Positions 46,411-58,784 are shown, numbered from the stretch's first letter. The stretch: DNA of 64,000 nt from Hydnum rufescens UP504 (GCA_014904985.1 MU128920.1:130032-194031), one strand, 5' to 3'. Numbers and translations: made by a program. Notes: generated by a model not told the origin, from the letters alone.

Positions 46411-46956
46411 GTGAGTGTTTCCTTTTCTTCCCCCCTCAATTCATGCCTGTGCACCCCCCTGTCTCCACCCTAGTGTTTGCACTCTTGCCACCTCCCTTCC
46501 ATCATCTTATGCCCCAGTGTGCTGTCACATCCTTGCCTTTGGGTAGTTTTGTTACCATGTTGTCACGTTATCCATGCCAGTGCATGTGTCTTGTTATCCA
46601 TGCCAGTGCACGTTGTCTTGTGATCCACGCCAGTGCGCGTTGTCTTGTTATCCATGCCAGTGCATGTTGTCTCGTTATCCGTGCCAGTGCGTGTTGTTTC
46701 ACTATCCATGCCAGTGCACATTGTCTTGTTATCCACACCAGTGCACGTTGTCTCGCTATCCATGCCAGTGCATGTCATCTCATTATCCATGCCATGCACA
46801 CTGTCTCATTACCCATACCAGCACTTGCTGTCTATCCTCTCGTCCTCACTTTGGGCATCAGTGTCCTCCCTCCCTTGGAGCTCCTCTCCCTCAATTCATT
46901 TTCCAGCACATGCCAGTATAGCTTTGTTTTCTTACACTCTTATGCTGCCCCCCCAG
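46411..46956 (+). other. Putative intron inside the DIRS RT gene
   Basis: It begins GTGAGTGTTTCC right after DDFAS and ends in CTGCCCCCCCAG before GTAGCTACAGC. At 546 bp it is long for a fungal intron, largely because it contains a 27-bp minisatellite. The downstream frame resumes exactly at the RT motif GTQAAQIDIDAAY. The phase mismatch (two extra bases on the 5' side, none on the 3' side) means either a different splice site or later decay. Confidence 0.6.
46566..46831 (+). repeat. 27-bp minisatellite in the DIRS intron
   Basis: There are about ten tandem units of 27 bp with the core ATCCATGCCAGTGCACG plus TTGTCTTGTT. Most differences between units fall at CG/TG/CA positions: GCATG, GCACG, GCGCG, GCGTG and GCACA forms all occur. 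The unit length divisible by three keeps a spurious open frame through it on both strands, so the frames there should not be read as protein. Confidence 0.85.
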
Positions 46957-48182
46957 GTAGCTACAGCTCCGCTGGGCACACAGGCTGCACAAATCGATAT
47001 TGATGCTGCATACCGCCAAATCCCTCTTGTATTCAATCACATGCCCTTCACTGTTGTCGCTTGCCAGGAAGCAGGGAAAGTCATTATCAACCATTGTTTT
47101 CCCTTCGGCTGCCATTCATCTGGTGGAAATCTTGGCATGGCATTTGACACCTCTATGGATATCCTGAAGTCTCGCCTTCCTATTCCTTTCTATGGGAAAT
47201 GGGTTGACGATATAGTCCCTTTTCGAGTCCTGCTCTCAGCCACTGATGGTACCTACCAATATGGCTATTCTTTCCAAGACTTCACTAGTGGTCTGAGAGA
47301 ATTTGGCTGGCAACTCTCTGCATCCAAGCTGGTCGATTTCTCCTTCACCCCATGTTACATCGGCTTTATCTGGGACCTTCCTCAGAAACTTGTATCATTG
47401 CCTGAGGCCAAATGGGAAAAATTCCTGTCACGGACTATTGACTGGCTTGCCAAGTCCACATCTGCTGGCATGATGAAACATGACACTGAAATTCTTCTGG
47501 GCAGTCTAAACCACATCGCAAACATCCATCTCATTGGCCACTCTTTCCTCCCAGATACCCAACGGTTCATGGCTTCTTTCCTCAAAGACAGTCTTTTTGT
47601 AACCCAACTGCCAAGCCACTCTTGTGTCTCCAACATTGTGATGTGGAAATCTCTTCTTTCTATTCCTAACGCCTTCCGATCTCTCCTGCCCCAGCCCACC
47701 ATCAATCCTGACATCTGGGTTGATGCATCCACCAACTGGGGTATTGTCATCATTGTTGGCAAATGTTGGTGAGCTTGGAAATTGAAACCTGGATGGAAAC
47801 AGAATCGCCGTGACATTGGTTGGGCTGAATCAGCTGCCCTTGAACTTGCCACCTGCGAGATACTTGCTCGTAATATTCATCATGCATTTGTTACTGTCCA
47901 TTCAGATAACCAAGGGTCCATAAGACAGTTCTGGAAAGGCCGTTCACGGAACCTGGAATCTAATCTCTGCGTTCGTCATGCAGCTGAGCTCTCCATGCAT
48001 GCAGGTGTTGATATCATTCCCACGTATGTTTGGAGGAGGACAACTGGGCTGACAGCCCATCCCACAGCCAAAATCTCAACCCCTCCTTTCGACTCCCACA
48101 CATCTTTGCGACTCCAGCAGCGCTCATTCCATTCCTTAGCAATGCTGAATGACTCCAATGGGGGCTGTCCCCAGGCTGACCC

Positions 48183-49544
48183 TTGTGTTGGCTCATCATT
48201 CAGTGCCCCTTCACCCATGCCTCGTACTCCTTCTCCACCTCGCTTCTTCACACCCTCACCACCACCTCCTCCCTCTCACCTCCCAGATTTCCCAACCCAG
48301 TGGCAATGCCCCAGTCTCACCCCACACTTGCATTCAAGCCTGTTCATCCTTCCATTCATCCTGAGTTCATTGCCATGTTCCCTCATATTCTGTCACTTTG
48401 TCAGGGTCGGAAGTCTAAGGGGAACTACTCCATCACTTCACATTGGCACTGTCCTCAGGTGGAGGCACATGAGCAGATTTTCTTCTGGGTCTCCGAACAC
48501 TCCTTGGTGCTGCGTCATCGCCTCATTTCGGTTTTCTCCCAAGATTCCATTTCACGCTATGACCACGGTCTCAGTCTCATGTGGGCCCAGTCGACTCACT
48601 CTACTTACGGTGGGGCACTCATTGATTGGATTGCTTGGTGCGATGCAAATAGGATTCCTGAGGATGATCACCTCCCAATCTCACGTGAACTCCTTTCCAT
48701 GTTCATTGCCTCCAAGATTTCTCATGATGGAGCATCCCATGCAGGTAATATCATGTCAGGCTTGCGAGCCTGGCACATTGTCCAAGGCTTCAACTGGTCC
48801 TTTGGTGAGGATCCCCTAGTCTTAGGCCTGAAACATGCCATTTCTTCCAATGCACCACCTAGCACCACTCACCCACTTTGTCCACCCATCCTCATTGCCC
48901 ACCTCAAGGCACTATGCCTCAATCTTGACCTTGTCTCCAACCCATTCAACATTTCCATCTATGCTGTTGCTTGCTGCGCTTTCTGGGGTGTTTCCCACTT
49001 GGGCGAGCTGGTCATTAGCTCATCCTCAGACTGTGAACCTGAGAAACGAGTCCATAGGGAGTGTGCCTTCTCTTGGGATTATCTTCCAGACACGACTACA
49101 CTATCAGGTGCCCATTGGCACATCCCATGGACTAAGACAACCCAGTTCTGTGGGGTGACAATGGTCTTGACTGATCTTGCCAACATGGCAGACTGCTCTC
49201 CTGTTAAGGCACTTGAGCATCACCTTTCCTGCTCCTCCACTCTCCCAATGTCTGCCAACCTCTTCGCCTATTCCTACCCTCTATCCTCTGTTTCATGGTC
49301 TCCGATGACGAAGTCGCTCTTTCTCACCCGCTGTCATTCAATCTGGAAGGATGCTGGCTTGGGGGAGTGTGGTGGCCACAGCTTCAGAATCGGAGGTACC
49401 ACAGAACTGCTCATGCAAGGTTTCACTCACAAGTGGGTCAAGGTCCAAGGCCGGTGGTCCTTGGACACATTCCAGAGATATATTTGTAATACACCACAGC
49501 TTCTGCAGGCCGAGATTCATCATACTTCTGCCCATTCTTCTTGA
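48183..49544 (+). pseudogene. DIRS tyrosine recombinase, first catalytic Arg replaced
   Basis: The frame of 453 codons begins with a Pro-rich N-terminus (overlapping the end of the RNase H region) and continues as a tyrosine recombinase from about 48400. Box II is clear: GHSFRIGGTTELL with His-x-x-Arg (about 49377-49415), VQGRWSLDTFQRYI with the nucleophile Tyr (about 49480). In Box I, where fungal DIRS recombinases have x-R-LGEL, this copy reads SHLGEL. Codon 48996-48998 is CAC, one CG-to-CA step from CGC. The enzyme joins element circles into DNA; without this Arg it should be impaired. The frame itself is open to its TGA stop at 49542-49544. Confidence 0.82.
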
Positions 49545-49960
49545 TGTCTTCCTCTTTGATTTCTTGTAATGTTCTGTATGGTCTTCTTGAGTCACATCCC
49601 TTTCCAGCACCCCTAGTCTGCAGGGTGGGTGATAGCCTCATGTGAAGAGGTCCTCTGCAATTCGCCTATGGTGGCCTGTGGCTGCTTATGGGTTGCATAG
49701 TCTTATTGCCTCAGCCTCTTCCACACTCCATAGTTGCCTAAGTAGATTCCGAAGAAGCTGACATTCAGCTTTCTCATGCATTGCCAATCACACTCTGCGC
49801 AACATGCCCAAGGTCTACTCTCAGCAACTCCCACCCACCCTCGGCCTATAGACACCTGGCTGAGTAAGCTCAGCCTGCAGGAACATGAGCAGAAATCTCA
49901 CATGCGGTGTCATCAGACAAGCCATCCTAGCATCACTAGGATTGCTAGCATTGTGAGATT
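49545..49960. other. DIRS 3' non-coding region
   Basis: This sequence lies between the recombinase stop and the right inverted repeat. It should hold the internal complementary region of the DIRS element, but I could not identify the matching segments by eye. Confidence 0.45.
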
Positions 49961-49990
49961 TTAATTGGGTCTACGAAGCTATTATCAAGT

Positions 49991-51391
49991 TGATGACAAG
50001 GTGGAAGGGATGTCTGAGGTTTGTTCATGGGTGCAGTGGGCCATGATGGTGTACATGGAGGGAGCTGGGGATCTGCAGGATGCATTTTTTGGCACTTGGG
50101 GAGGCCAGAAGGATCATCATTTGGCTGCCATTTCCTGAGATTTGACATGGGGTGAGGAAAAATCAAAAGTTGGGGATTTCAGAATTGTATTGATTGACCT
50201 CTAGCTGGAGGTCCTCAATGTTCTCATACTACTGCTACATTAGTTGTCCCCAGAACATGAAGCATCACCAGTACATGCCAAGTATCCTATCTTGTATATA
50301 TTATATACTGAGTTTTGGTTCAAGCCAGCTTCAAGCCCAAGCCAAGTTGCTTGAAGTCAAGTTAAGTCTTTTGCTTAATAATCAAATGACTTGGCTTGGC
50401 TTGGCTCACAACAGATTTGGCTCAGACTCAGGCCAGCTCAAGCCCAAGCCTTTGGCAACACTATGGCCTGCCATATTAGCCCTGCTCAATTCTTCTTGGG
50501 GTCATTACAACTTTTTTTCTTTTCCTCATCTATAATTAGGAAAGTGTCAAGAAAAAAAAAAAGGAGGGGTGATCAGCTTTGCAGAACTGAGCATAATCAG
50601 GATCATGGGATCCTAAATTAATTTAAAGTTGAAAATAAGTGGAAGATGAGGTGAGAAGCATTTTCCATTCATCACATTTTCTCATTGGGTTCCACTTTTT
50701 TTTTGATGTGCCACTTATTTTTGGGTACAGGTACCTGAAAGGAAGACAAAAAAAGTTGAAAGTTGACCCCAATAAGCCCAACCTGAGAAAAATTGAGCAA
50801 GGCTATTACTATTCATTATCAGGTACTTGCCACAAAGTCAGAAAAAAAGCTCTTGCACAAGCTAGAGAGCTCATACTGTGCTCAGACTTGGCAGAAACAT
50901 AGTAAATGATACTCTACACAGGCTCTAAAAATTAGGGAGGAATATATGGAGAATTGAGTGTTTTGGAAGGGATCCGCATCAACCGGTCATTTCGGCAATG
51001 GCAAGTTCATGATATCAGGTAGTTGCCGCCATTCCTTTCCACCACTTGACACTGATAGAACCCTTGCTGTACCTTCATCTAGAGTATTTCTGAGCTTGGA
51101 GACATGAGTCAGAGGGGTGGTAGTGTTGGTAATCAAGACCCATGGACATCTTCCATATATAGTAATTACCCCCTTTCCTTTCCTGTCCTCACTGCAACTA
51201 TAGTATAGTTTCTCAGTAACATCCAACTCTCCTCAGTTCTCCATAACAAGACTGAGGTGAGCCGTGCTTCTCCATACATTCCTTTACATATTCTCACTCC
51301 ACTTTCCCTAGTCATATACCTAGGTAAACCTTCCTTAATAGAATATAAGTTCTCCATAACAAGACTGAGTCATATACCTAGTCTCATGACA
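49991..51391. other. Non-coding stretch and copia A leader/LTR
   Basis: The region 49991-50950 has no recognisable gene. It holds a small foldback with CAAGCCAAG and CTTGGCTTGG words (about 50318-50412). From about 51000 the sequence is probably the 5' LTR of copia A. TCTCCATAACAAGACTGAG occurs twice (about 51238 and 51353) and the end TCATGACA precedes the primer-binding site. The LTR start is not defined, because the 3' LTR is missing. Confidence 0.45.
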
Positions 51392-54300
51392 GGTTATGGG
51401 CCCATCAACCCCATCTTCTAGTACTGCCATGCCCACTACTGTTCCCTCATCTGCCCTTCCTACTCCATCTACTACTATGGCAACTTCTGCGGATCCAACC
51501 AGATGCTTATTCGCATCAATCCCGAAGCTTGCTAATGATGGTGTAAATTTTATGCTGTGGAAGTATCGCATAAGAGAGATTCTTGAAGCGCATCGCCTAC
51601 TTGATTATGTCACTGGCAACAGTATACAAACTGAACCCAGCACTGGCGATGCAAACCATGGTGACTGGATTACCAGGAACCGTGAAGCGTGACAGCAGAT
51701 TACACTTACACTGGAGGATGACCCACTTCTTGGTGTCATGCACCTAGACAATGCTGCGGCTATCTGGGATGCCCTCTGTATGTGCTATGAAGGGACCAGA
51801 GTACAAGCCATCTCATATCTAATGAGTAAAATTTGGCGTGAGCAATTTAACAATACCTCAGACTTGCAAACGCAGATAAATGAACTGCATGCAAGTGCCC
51901 TTAAGCTCAAAAACCTTGGATTTGACCTCCCTGACAACATTCTCGCCATTGCTATTCTCCTTTCACTACCACCCTCATATGCCAATCTCCAAACATCAAT
52001 TGGAGTAGCAGGTGATGACAAGCTCAGCTTGCATAAGGTTACAACCTTAATTCTTGCTGAACAACAATGTAGGTGCGAAACTGGCAAGGCAGCTTTTCAG
52101 GCACATGCCACAAAATCTAACAGTGGAAAGGACGTGAAGGACAGTAAAAAGTACAAGAAGTGCACAAACTGCAAACAGCTTGGACATACCATTGAGAGAT
52201 GTTACTCAAAAGGTGGTGGAATGGAGGGACAGGGTCCTCTGAAACAAGACGATAAACGCAACGACAAAGCCAAAGTAGCCGAGATGTCCAGCCAATCAAA
52301 TACAACCAACTCGAAACCGATTGCACTGTTTATGGCAAGTGTGGATGACGACAACAACAAAAGCGAAAGCGACAATGAACATGTCGAACTACATGTTGCT
52401 AATTGACTCGTGAAGCCTAGGTATTGTCAAGGGTGGATTGTGGATTCCGGTGCATCAATGCACATGTCTTCGCACCATGACTGGTTTACAACCTACTGGA
52501 AAATCCATCCACCATGCCATGTCTGGCTAGGTGACCACCGCTATATAGAAGCGGTGGGCGAAGGTTGTATTATGGTGGAGATGGCTGTTGGTAATGGGAG
52601 AACCATTCCTGGAGCATTCCAATCTGTCTTACACATCCCCGACCTAAACAGGAATTTACTCTCTGTGCAGCAACTTGGCTGCTCTGGGTGCTCAACCCAA
52701 TTCACCACGAATGAGTGCATCATCCAAGACTCAAAGAATGAGGTTGTAGGGCTTGCCCCTATTGACGGAAACCTATATATGCTGCAAGTCTCAGTCTATG
52801 CTGAAGAAAGAGTGTGTATCAGTACTGTCAACACCTCAAGTCAGTACAGACTTGCTATAGGATCTCTATCTTCACACGCATCCATTGAAATCTGGCATCG
52901 TCAACTTGGACACATCCATTACGACTCTATCCACCACATGGTTAATAAGGACTTAGTCAAAGGAATGGAGATTCCCTCTGACTCAAAGGAACCTTTGGCC
53001 ATCTGTAGGCCTTGTGTCAAGGGTAAACACACTTGGACCCCTATTCCAAAGGAAACATCAATGCGTGCTGACACAGTACTCGGCCGTGTATTTTCAGACA
53101 TCTGGGGACCAGCCCTGATACTCACACCATCGAACGAATGATATTATGTGCTATTCATTGATGACAAGTCTCGCCGAATTAGTGTTTCACTTATTAAGCA
53201 CAAGAGCAACACATTTGTGGAATATAAATCATTTGTTGCATGTGCCGAAAATGAAACCAGACAACATGTCATAGCCCTACACACCAATGGTGGGGGGGAG
53301 TATAGTTCAAAAGAGTTTCAAGCTTATCTCAAAGAGAAGGGACAAAAGCATGAACTCACGAATCCCAATACCCCTCCCGAGAATGGTGTTGCTGAATGCG
53401 CAAATGGATATATCATGGGACATGCTTGGTCCCTACTCCCAGATGCCAGACTCCCGAAGGCCTTTTGGGGCCATGCAGTCCAACATGCAGTACATATTCA
53501 TAATATAACACCATCATGAGCTTTGCCTGGTAGTATCACCCCTCATGAGGCCTATTTTGGCCAGAAACCGACTCTATTGCTACTTCGTGTATTTGGGTGC
53601 AAAGCCCATGTCCAAATTCCTGCGAAACATCGTGACAAATTAGGTGCACATAGTATGGAATGCATTTACTTGGGGTATTCAGAATCCAAGAAAGCCTACT
53701 GAGTTTACCACCACCAATCCAAATGCTTCTTTGAATCTCGCAATGTGATATTTGATGAGGGAACGGGAGTAACAGAACACATTGAAATTGAAGTTGGATC
53801 TTCAGTCGAAGGGGGGGAGAATAACGTGCATGAGGATAATGATCAGAAGACAAATCCTGTTGATAAAGTCACTGACTCACCAGCACTCAAATCCTCAACT
53901 GCTGCTCCACCATCCCAACCATCCACACACTCATTACCTAACAAAGAACCAGTACTCCATCGATCAGGACACACAGTAATCCAACCTATGCGTGATGACG
54001 AAAACCTGAAACTCACCCTTACCTCATATAATTGTTCCAATTCAATGCTGAAGAGCTCAAATCCTATGGATGCTGTTTCAGTGGGTGATGAACATGCTAA
54101 ATTGGCCATGCCGCATGAACCTTCGAGTTACAAGCAGGCCATGGCATCGTCTGAAGCAGACCATTGGATGGAAGTGTGCATCTATGAAATGGATGCCCTG
54201 GCCAAGAGTAAAACTTTCGAGTGGGTAGAGAAACCTGCAGACCAACAGATTGTTGGCAGTCAGTGGGTATTCAAAATTAAACAAGACTCCAGTGGTGACA

Positions 54301-54831
54301 TCACCAGCTATTGAGCTCGCGTAGTAGCAAAGGGCTATACTGAAGTCCCTGGAGTAGACTTCTTTGAGACATATGCCCCAACGATCCAGAAACAGTCCTT
54401 CCTAGTAATCCTCGCACTTGCTGCCAAACATGACCTCAAACTTGTTCATTTCAATGTAAAATCAGCCTTTCTCAACCCCGTACTTAAAGAACTCATCTAC
54501 ATGGAAGCTCCTAATGGCTTCACTCCACCAAAGCCCAGCATGGTTTGGCAGTTACTGCATAGCCTCTATGGACTTAAACAAGCCGTGTGTGAATGGTACC
54601 TAGAGATGAGAAACGAATTTGGAAAAGTCAGGTGGAAAAGGACAGAATCTGATTATGCTGTCTTCACTCAGCATGATAAGCACAGACTCACGATACTCGG
54701 AGCCCACGTTGATGATATCATGCTTGCTGTCCCAAAACCCTCACTTCCTACATGCAAAGATGACCTCCTTGGAACCTTTGACATGCACTATATGGGAGAC
54801 CTGCTGTTAGTGGGATATTAGTCTGACTGGC
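51392..54831 (+). mobile_element. Ty1/copia element A, 3' truncated
   Basis: The element starts with the primer-binding site GGTTATGGGCCC (51392-51403), like the initiator-Met half-tRNA site. It carries Gag, protease, integrase and RT in copia order. After MHYMGDL an internal deletion joins the RT end to an RNase H-like GY-x-SDW stretch at about 54812-54831. The element is then cut by a solo LTR. Both RNase H and the 3' LTR are otherwise absent. Confidence 0.85.
51396..54818 (+). pseudogene. Copia A gag-pol polyprotein
   Basis: One frame of 1141 codons is broken only by TGA (51690, 52404, 53139, 53517, 53700, 54312). Gag has LFASIPKL and AIWDALCMCYEG, and a CCHC knuckle CTNCKQLGHTIERC (about 52160-52202). 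The protease is WIVDSGASMHMSS (about 52435). Integrase has WHRQLGH, CRPCVKGKH and FSDIWGPA; its second Asp is Asn in HTNGGGEY (codon 53286-53288), while ENGVAE is kept. In RT the first Asp is Asn in HFNVKSAFL (codon 54453-54455), while HVDDI remains. Both Asn codons follow a codon ending in C, so GAT-to-AAT by CG-to-CA explains them. ATG 51396 lies inside the primer-binding site and is in frame. Confidence 0.85.
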
Positions 54832-55480
54832 TGTCAGGGTTCGCCCCCAACTCCGGTCTACTCCGGTCAACTCCGGTCCTCGTCCGCCCACCTCCAGTCC
54901 GGTTCTCCACTTATTTCCCTCGCCCAAGTCCACTTTGCTTCCGGCTTGATTCCGGTTTGACTCCGGCCCAACCCTATCTTGGTTTCATTTCCTTTTCATT
55001 TCCCTTTCATTTCCCATTGCTTCCGGTTCACCCCCTGGCCGAGTTCCTGTTCCTGTTCCTGTTCCTGTCCCCCTTGTAACCACCTCCAGTTTAGCGATCA
55101 CTCCCCCGTAGTATAGTCATCATGTATAAGTAGTCCGAGAAGCGAAGTCCAGAGACCCCAGCTTTGGTCTCTCAGGATTTCCGCTGTTACTCCGGACTAC
55201 AGGTCAGCTTCATGTATCCGTATCGTATTACATATCTCAGGATTCGCTGTTACTCGATACAGGTCAGTATTTTCCAGTTGACTCCGCAAGCTTAAGGACC
55301 GCTGTGCTCGTTTCCGCCTAGTCCCTTCCAGGCTGCTGGATTGCCTCTCCATCCCCTCCTATCTTCGTTATCTCATTCCTGCCCGGATTCTCTCGGACTT
55401 AGCCGGACTTACACCGGACTTAGCCGGAATTATCTGTGTTTATATTTGTTTGGTGCTCTTGTCGCAGTGTGGCCCTGACA
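54832..55480 (+). repeat. Solo LTR of a second gypsy-like family
   Basis: This 649-bp unit starts TGTCAGGGTT and ends GGCCCTGACA, an 8-bp inverted terminus typical of LTRs. Inside are CTCCGGTC repeats near the start (54855-54890), a run of GTTCCT repeats (about 55045-55068) and a TATA-like GTATAAGTAG (about 55122). No target duplication is seen (CTGGC against ATCGC). It sits exactly where copia A and copia B meet. CpG content is higher than in its surroundings, so it is probably younger. Confidence 0.8.
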
Positions 55481-58400
55481 ATCGCCAGCCCAGTCTGAAT
55501 CCTTGAAACCATGCAGAGTACTCGGGTCTTTGCCATCAAAGGTGAGAGTTGAGTCCTTTGTCTTGACCAGGTACTGGTAAACTTGCTTTAGAGCACTAAG
55601 GTGGTCAGTGCCGGGGGTCACTGCATGTCAGCTGAGGTACCCAATGGCAAATGTGAGGTCAGGGCAAGTCCCAGTCATTGTGTACATGATGGAACCAAGC
55701 ATAGATTGGTGAAGCTGAGTGTCAACTGTCATATTTTCCTATTTTTCAAGTTTAAGTTTTGTGGCCATAGGAGTGGTGGCCAGGTGAGCCTCAAGCATAT
55801 TGAATTGCTCAAGAATGTCATGGATATAAAGATCCTGCAAGATAGTGATAGTCCACTGAGTATGATCACATACTATCTTAATCCCAGTATACCAGTGGAG
55901 ATTGCCCATATAGTGCATGTCAAAGGTGCCAAGGAGCTGATCCTTCTGGTGGGTAAGTGAGTGTTTTGATGTTGTGAGTAAGACATCATCAACATGGGCA
56001 CCCAGAATGGATGTCCTGTGTTTATTTTGTTGAGTGAAGATGGCATAATCAGCATTGGTTCTGATCCAGCCAATTTTGGAGAATACTGATCTCATTTCCA
56101 AATACCATTTGTGTGCCACCTGCTTAAGCCATAGAGGCTTTGGCACAGTACCCAAACCATCCCAGATTTAGGAGGAGTAAAGCCAGGGGGTGGCTCCATG
56201 TAAATGAGTTGTTTCAAAATAGGATTGAGAAATGCTGATTTGACATCAAAATGAACAAGTTCAAGATTGAATTTCACAGCAAGTGTGAGGATGATTAAGA
56301 ATGATTGTTTTTGGATCGTAGGGGCATAGGTCTCAAAGAAGTCTACTCCAGGGACCTTGGTATATCCTTGCACAACAACCTGAGCACAGAACTTCTCAAT
56401 TTCTCCACTAGATGTCCATTTGACTTTGAATACCCAGCAACTGCCAACTACCTGACATTCTGGAGGCGGTGTTTCAATCCAGTCAAAATTCCCTGTCTTT
56501 TTTAGAGCTTCCATCTCATACATGCATGCTTCAAGCCATTGGGGGGCTTTGGGTGAAGCCATAGCCTCTTGGTATGTTGAAGGTTCATGCAGCATTGTGA
56601 GGTTTGTGTGCTCATCGCCCACTGAATTGGCATCTGGAGTTTCAGGTGCCACAGGTGGTTTAGGACAGGTATATGAGGTGAGTGTCAGTTTTGGATTTTC
56701 ATCATCACATATTGGTTTAACAATTGTTCTACCTGAATGTCAGGGAACAGGTGAATTGGGTAATGGTTGGATATTGGGTGCTTTTCCTTGCAGCTGTGGC
56801 CGCAAGTCCATAGGAATGGAGGGTTTAATCAGTGTGTCAGGGTTTTCCTTTGCACTCATAAGATTCTGATTTCCCTCTTGCCTGTCAGTTTCTTCTTGCT
56901 CTTGCTGATCAATCTCCCCCCTCTCAACTGTGGATCCAACTTCAATCTCAACATGTTCTGTTGTACCCATACCCTCATCAAAAATAACATCATGTGACTC
57001 ATAGAAACATTTGGATTTCAGGTCATATACACAGTATGCATTCTTGGTATGCAAGTATCCAAGATAGATGCAGTCCATGCTCCAGGCTCCAAGTTTGTCA
57101 TGGTATTTGGCCAGCACTTGAACATAGGCTTTACAGCCAAATATACAGAGTAGCAATAGGTTTGGTTTCACACCAAAGTACACCTCATATGGGGTGATAT
57201 TCCTGGGCAATGCTCTGGATGGGGTAATATTATGAATATGAACTGAGTGTTCAACAACATACCCCAGAGGAATTTCGGGAGACCTGAGCCATGAACCATA
57301 GACCAGGCATGTCCCATGAGGTATCTGTTTGCACATTCGGCTACACCATTCTCCGCAGGGGTATTGGGGTTCATATCCTCATGTTTCTGCCCCTTCTCCT
57401 TGAGGTAGGCAGTGAATTCTCATGAGTCATATTCCCCTCTGCCATCAGTCCACAGTGTTTTAACTCATGTACCAGTTTTGTTCTCAGTATGCATGACAAA
57501 GGATTTATATTCTGAAAGTGTGTCACTCTTGTTCTTTATGAGTGCAACACTAGTATAATGGGTTTTGTCATCAATGAATAGGATGTAGTATTGCTCTTTT
57601 GATGGTGTAGCAATTGGTGCCAGCCCCCAGACATCAGAAAATACACAACCAAGTACAGTATTGGCATGTGTTGATGTCTCTTTTGGAATTGGGGTCTGCA
57701 CATGCTTCCCTTCAACACACAGCTTGCAAACAGAAGAGGGCTCCTTCGATCCAGGTAAGATATTCATGCCTTTGACAAGGTCTTTATTTACCATGTCACA
57801 GATTGAGTCATAATTTGTGTGGCCCAGTCACTGATGCCAAGTCTCAATAGAGGCACATGAAGAGGTTGAACCAATGGCAAGTACATGCTTGCCAGGGGGA
57901 GTGATGGTGACACATGCCTGTTCCTCTGTGCAGATAGAGACTCACAAGGTATACAGGTTGCCATCAATAGGAGTGTGTCCAATGACCTCATTTTTAGAAT
58001 TAAGGATGGTGCATTTGTCTATGCCAAATTGGGTAAAGTAGCCAGAGTGCAAGAGCTGTCACACCAAGAGTAGATTGCCATTTAGATTAGGCACATGTAG
58101 AACTGATTGGAATATTGCAGGTACAGATTTATTGGTCCCCATACCCATCTTGACCATTATTTGACCTTTGCCCACTGCTTTGATATAGCAGTGATCTCCT
58201 AGCCAAACATGGCATGGGGGATGTATCTTCTGGTATGTACTGAACCAGCCCCATTGTGATGACATGTTGGCAGAGGTGCCAGAATCCACAATCCAGGTTT
58301 GTTGGCAACTCAGGGATGAAAGTTTGTTTGCAACATGTAGCTCAATATGTTTGTCATTGGTGTCATCGATATCACTCTCATCACTTGTAAATGCCATGAA

Positions 58401-58784
58401 TAAATCCACTGGCTTTGACGAATTTCCTCTGGTATTCAATGTTCCAGAGGTCTCATTAGCAACCTTCCCTTTCTCCTCTCGGTTTGGTGGTCCTTGACCT
58501 TCTGCTCCTCCCCCTTTGGAGTAGCATTTCTCGATGGTGTGACCAAATCACCAGCAGTTTGTGCATCTTTTCCCTTTCTTTCCATCTTTCCCATCCTTTC
58601 CATTTTTGGCTTTAACTGCACAGGCTCGGAATGCTGCATCACCAGTTTCCTGGCAATGTTGCTGTTTGGCAAGAATTAAGGTAACAACCTTATACAAGTC
58701 AAGTTTGTCGTCAGCAGTAACACCAATGGAAGTTTGGAGAGTGCTGTAGGAGGGTGGAAGTGAGAGGAGGATGGCAATGGCAAG
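55481..58784 (-). pseudogene. Copia B polyprotein, 3' main part (minus)
   Basis: The minus-strand copy is homologous to copia A. In protein order: Gag end with LPPSYSTLQTS, CCHC knuckle CTNCW-x-FGHTIEKC, protease WIVDSGTSANMSS (about 58285), integrase with FSDVWGLA and DGRGEY, HFDVKSAFLN in RT with the Asp kept (about 56250), HVDDV (about 55990), and RNase H SDWAGD at about 55481-55500. Several TGAs and frame shifts disable it. At sites where copia A has TGA this copy has Cys or Gln codons (Cys in AYCVYD and KFCAQV, Gln in KEQYYI). The MULE at 58794 splits it from its N-terminus. Confidence 0.85.

Larger units (their letters stand above)
45620..48160 (+). pseudogene. DIRS reverse transcriptase and RNase H
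   Basis: Exon-like part 1 (45620-46410) carries the RT start: TPLLADVFERY, FPMGPMPLLSHTVI, GLVPKPGKPGKWHIIHDLS. Part 2 (46957-47772) has IDIDAAYRQIP with the first Asp, FPFGCHSSGG and the catalytic YGKWVDDIV. RNase H follows (DIWVDASTNWG about 47710, AESAALEL, TVHSDNQGS about 47900). A TGA at 47770 and a frame change near 48030 before NWADSPS break it. The likely intron 46411-46956 has GTGAGT and CCCCCAG ends, but the two flanking phases do not match, so one small indel is also implied. Confidence 0.82.
44494..49990 (+). mobile_element. DIRS-type tyrosine-recombinase retrotransposon
   Basis: Gag, RT/RNase H and tyrosine recombinase frames lie in the DIRS order without an integrase or LTRs. 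The ends are inverted: ACTTGATAA-x5-GTAGACCCAATTAA (44494-44521) against TTAATTGGGTCTAC-x7-TTATCAAGT (49961-49990). No target duplication is seen, as expected for insertion by recombinase. The internal complementary region expected for DIRS was not located with confidence. Internal TGAs, frame shifts and a replaced catalytic Arg suggest that it is inactive. Confidence 0.88.

Noticed and set aside
46563..47003. Frames through the DIRS minisatellite
   Set aside because: A 27-bp repeat keeps all frames open by chance; the sequence lies in a likely intron.
50318..50412. Telomere-like repeats (CAAGCC words)
   Set aside because: The words are irregular, in both orientations and do not match TTAGGG-type fungal telomeres.
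51396..54818. TGA opposite Cys in paralogous copia copies as a sign of selenocysteine
   Set aside because: TGA/TGY pairs are the usual hint, but the sites commonly hold Arg in copia proteins, one site pairs TGA with CAA, and no SECIS-like structure was recognised. CpG deamination explains all cases more simply.
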